Part shown: piece by piece, positions 5,292-6,069 of the stretch
Layout of the letters: the number at the start of each line of letters is the position of its first letter
How positions within the stretch are numbered: position 1 is the first letter of the stretch
Assembly (NCBI GenBank): GCA_021798435.1
Contig: JAJZGN010000120.1
Span: forward strand, 1-6,069
Source of the DNA: a bacterium
GTDB lineage: Bacteria > Chloroflexota > Dormibacteria > Aeolococcales > Bog-877
Direction of reading: 5' to 3'
DNA length: 6,069 nucleotides
Program-made: the position numbers and the translations under genes
The notes under the pieces: generated by a model
Database searches by the model: none
What the model saw: the letters and a program-made list of their open reading frames with translations, nothing else
What the model was told of the DNA's origin: nothing

Positions 5292-6069
5292 TCACTTCGC
5301 GGGGCCGGATGCCAGGGTGATGCTGGCGGAGTGGGCGTTGCCGGCGGCGTCAACCCACCCGAAGAGCGCCGTCTGCCCCGGCTTGAAGGCGTGGATCGCG
5401 GTCGTCAGTTCGGCCACCGAGGTGATCGGCTTGCCGTTGAAGGAGGTGATCACGTCACCGGCCGCCAGCCCGGCCCCGGCTGCCGGGGTCCCCGGCACCA
5501 CCGCGACCACCAGAGCCCCAGAGCTCACTGGCGGGTTGTATCCGAAACCGCCGAACCCCCCCTGACCGGCCGCGCTCACATTCTCGGCCTCGATTCCGAG
5601 GTAGGCGGGCGGTCCGATCTGGATCGTGGAGCTGGCCTCGCCCTGCTGGATCTGGCTGGCGATGGCGAGAGCCCGGTTGATGGGGATGGAGAACCCCACG
5701 GTGGAAGCCGTCTGACCGCTTCCGGTGTCGGCCGCGGTGTTCATCGCGATCACCTGGCCTGCGGCGTTCACCAGGGGGCCGCCGGAGTTGCCGGGCTCCA
5801 GCGGAGCGTCGATCTGAATCATCCCGGTGAGGTTCTCCGAGAGCCCGCTCGCCTGGTCGGTGGCTGTGATCGAGCGATTGAGGGCGGTGACCGCGCCCTG
5901 GGTCACAGTGGGCGGGCCGGGCAGAGCCAGGGCATTGCCGATTGCCACCACCGCCTCGCCGACCTGGACCGTGTTCGAGTTGCCCACCACCGCGGTGTGG
6001 AAGGTCCCCCCGCCCTCGATCTGAACCAGGGCGACGTCCTCGGTGACGTCAGTCCCGACGACCTTGGCC
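5292..6069 (-). CDS. S1C (HtrA-like) serine protease with PDZ domain, 5' truncated
   Basis: The frame enters from the right edge, giving the last 258 residues of a trypsin-like HtrA/DegP-type protease. These are envelope or secreted enzymes that degrade or handle misfolded proteins. The catalytic Asp is in 'VTEDVALVQIEG' (residue 11 from the edge). The nucleophile is in 'PLEPGNSGGPLVN' (Ser codon on the complement of 5784-5786). 'VGFSIPINRA' is the usual block closing the protease domain. After a Gly/Phe-rich linker ('GQGGFGGFGYN') comes a single PDZ domain: 'GALVVAVVPGTPAAGAGLAAGDVITSFNGKPITSVAEL', coded on the minus strand from about 5520 to 5405. It ends '...TLASGPAK'. The catalytic His, any membrane anchor or signal peptide and the true start lie outside the window; the internal GTG at 5990 is not the start. 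A hairpin terminator follows at once. Convergent with the MFS gene and probably unrelated to it. Confidence 0.92.
   Translation of the reverse strand, partial: AKVVGTDVTEDVALVQIEGGGTFHTAVVGNSNTVQVGEAVVAIGNALALPGPPTVTQGAVTALNRSITATDQASGLSENLTGMIQIDAPLEPGNSGGPLVNAAGQVIAMNTAADTGSGQTASTVGFSIPINRALAIASQIQQGEASSTIQIGPPAYLGIEAENVSAAGQGGFGGFGYNPPVSSGALVVAVVPGTPAAGAGLAAGDVITSFNGKPITSVAELTTAIHAFKPGQTALFGWVDAAGNAHSASITLASGPAK

Noticed and set aside
5292..5990. GTG at 5990 as the start of the protease gene.
   Set aside because: The frame continues to the window edge and the upstream part contains the catalytic Asp block, so the true start is outside the window.
1..6069. CRISPR array or retron-like repeat structure.
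   Set aside because: No regularly spaced repeats of CRISPR size, and no reverse transcriptase or Cas motifs in any frame.

Overview
The window is GC-rich (roughly 70 % by eye). It has actinobacterial-looking content: a DUF664-type DinB protein, an IS6110-like insertion-sequence end, an actinobacterial-style IS110 transposase remnant and a glycine/alanine-rich S1C (HtrA-like) protease. I infer a member of the Actinomycetota, possibly an uncultured or soil lineage, but nothing here fixes the genus.

Layout. Positions 1-364 (minus strand) hold two very small genes that overlap by one base (TGATG); both are of unknown function and the downstream one runs off the left edge. Positions about 390-1485 (plus) hold a decayed IS110-family element. 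Its transposase can be followed from the N-terminal Asp to the C-terminal 'ITKQGS' Ser block across two in-frame stops and three one-base frameshifts. The region just upstream folds into a long stacked stem that could be the remains of the element's bridge RNA. Positions 1589-2164 (plus) hold an intact DinB/DUF664 gene. Positions 2255-2369 (minus) hold the left terminus of an IS3-family, IS6110-like element with only the first ~20 codons of orfA. Positions 2370-2771 have no recognisable gene, but carry a perfect 14-bp palindrome and a 12-bp tandem repeat close to the 3' end of tRNA-Thr(CGT) at 2772-2846 (minus). This stretch reads as an insertion-sequence graveyard beside a tRNA.

Positions 3028-4909 (plus) form a compact drug-efflux-style unit: a MarR-type palindrome directly upstream of a marR-like gene, then, after 21 bases, an MFS transporter gene. 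The simplest reading is that the regulator binds its own promoter and controls the transporter; the ligand cannot be read from the sequence. Positions 4910-5257 show no gene. A 13-bp GC hairpin at 5258-5287 follows the stop of a minus-strand S1C serine protease with a C-terminal PDZ domain (5292-6069). The start of that protease lies beyond the right edge.

No complete novel system is evident. The item most worth checking is the putative bridge-RNA relic of the IS110 element.
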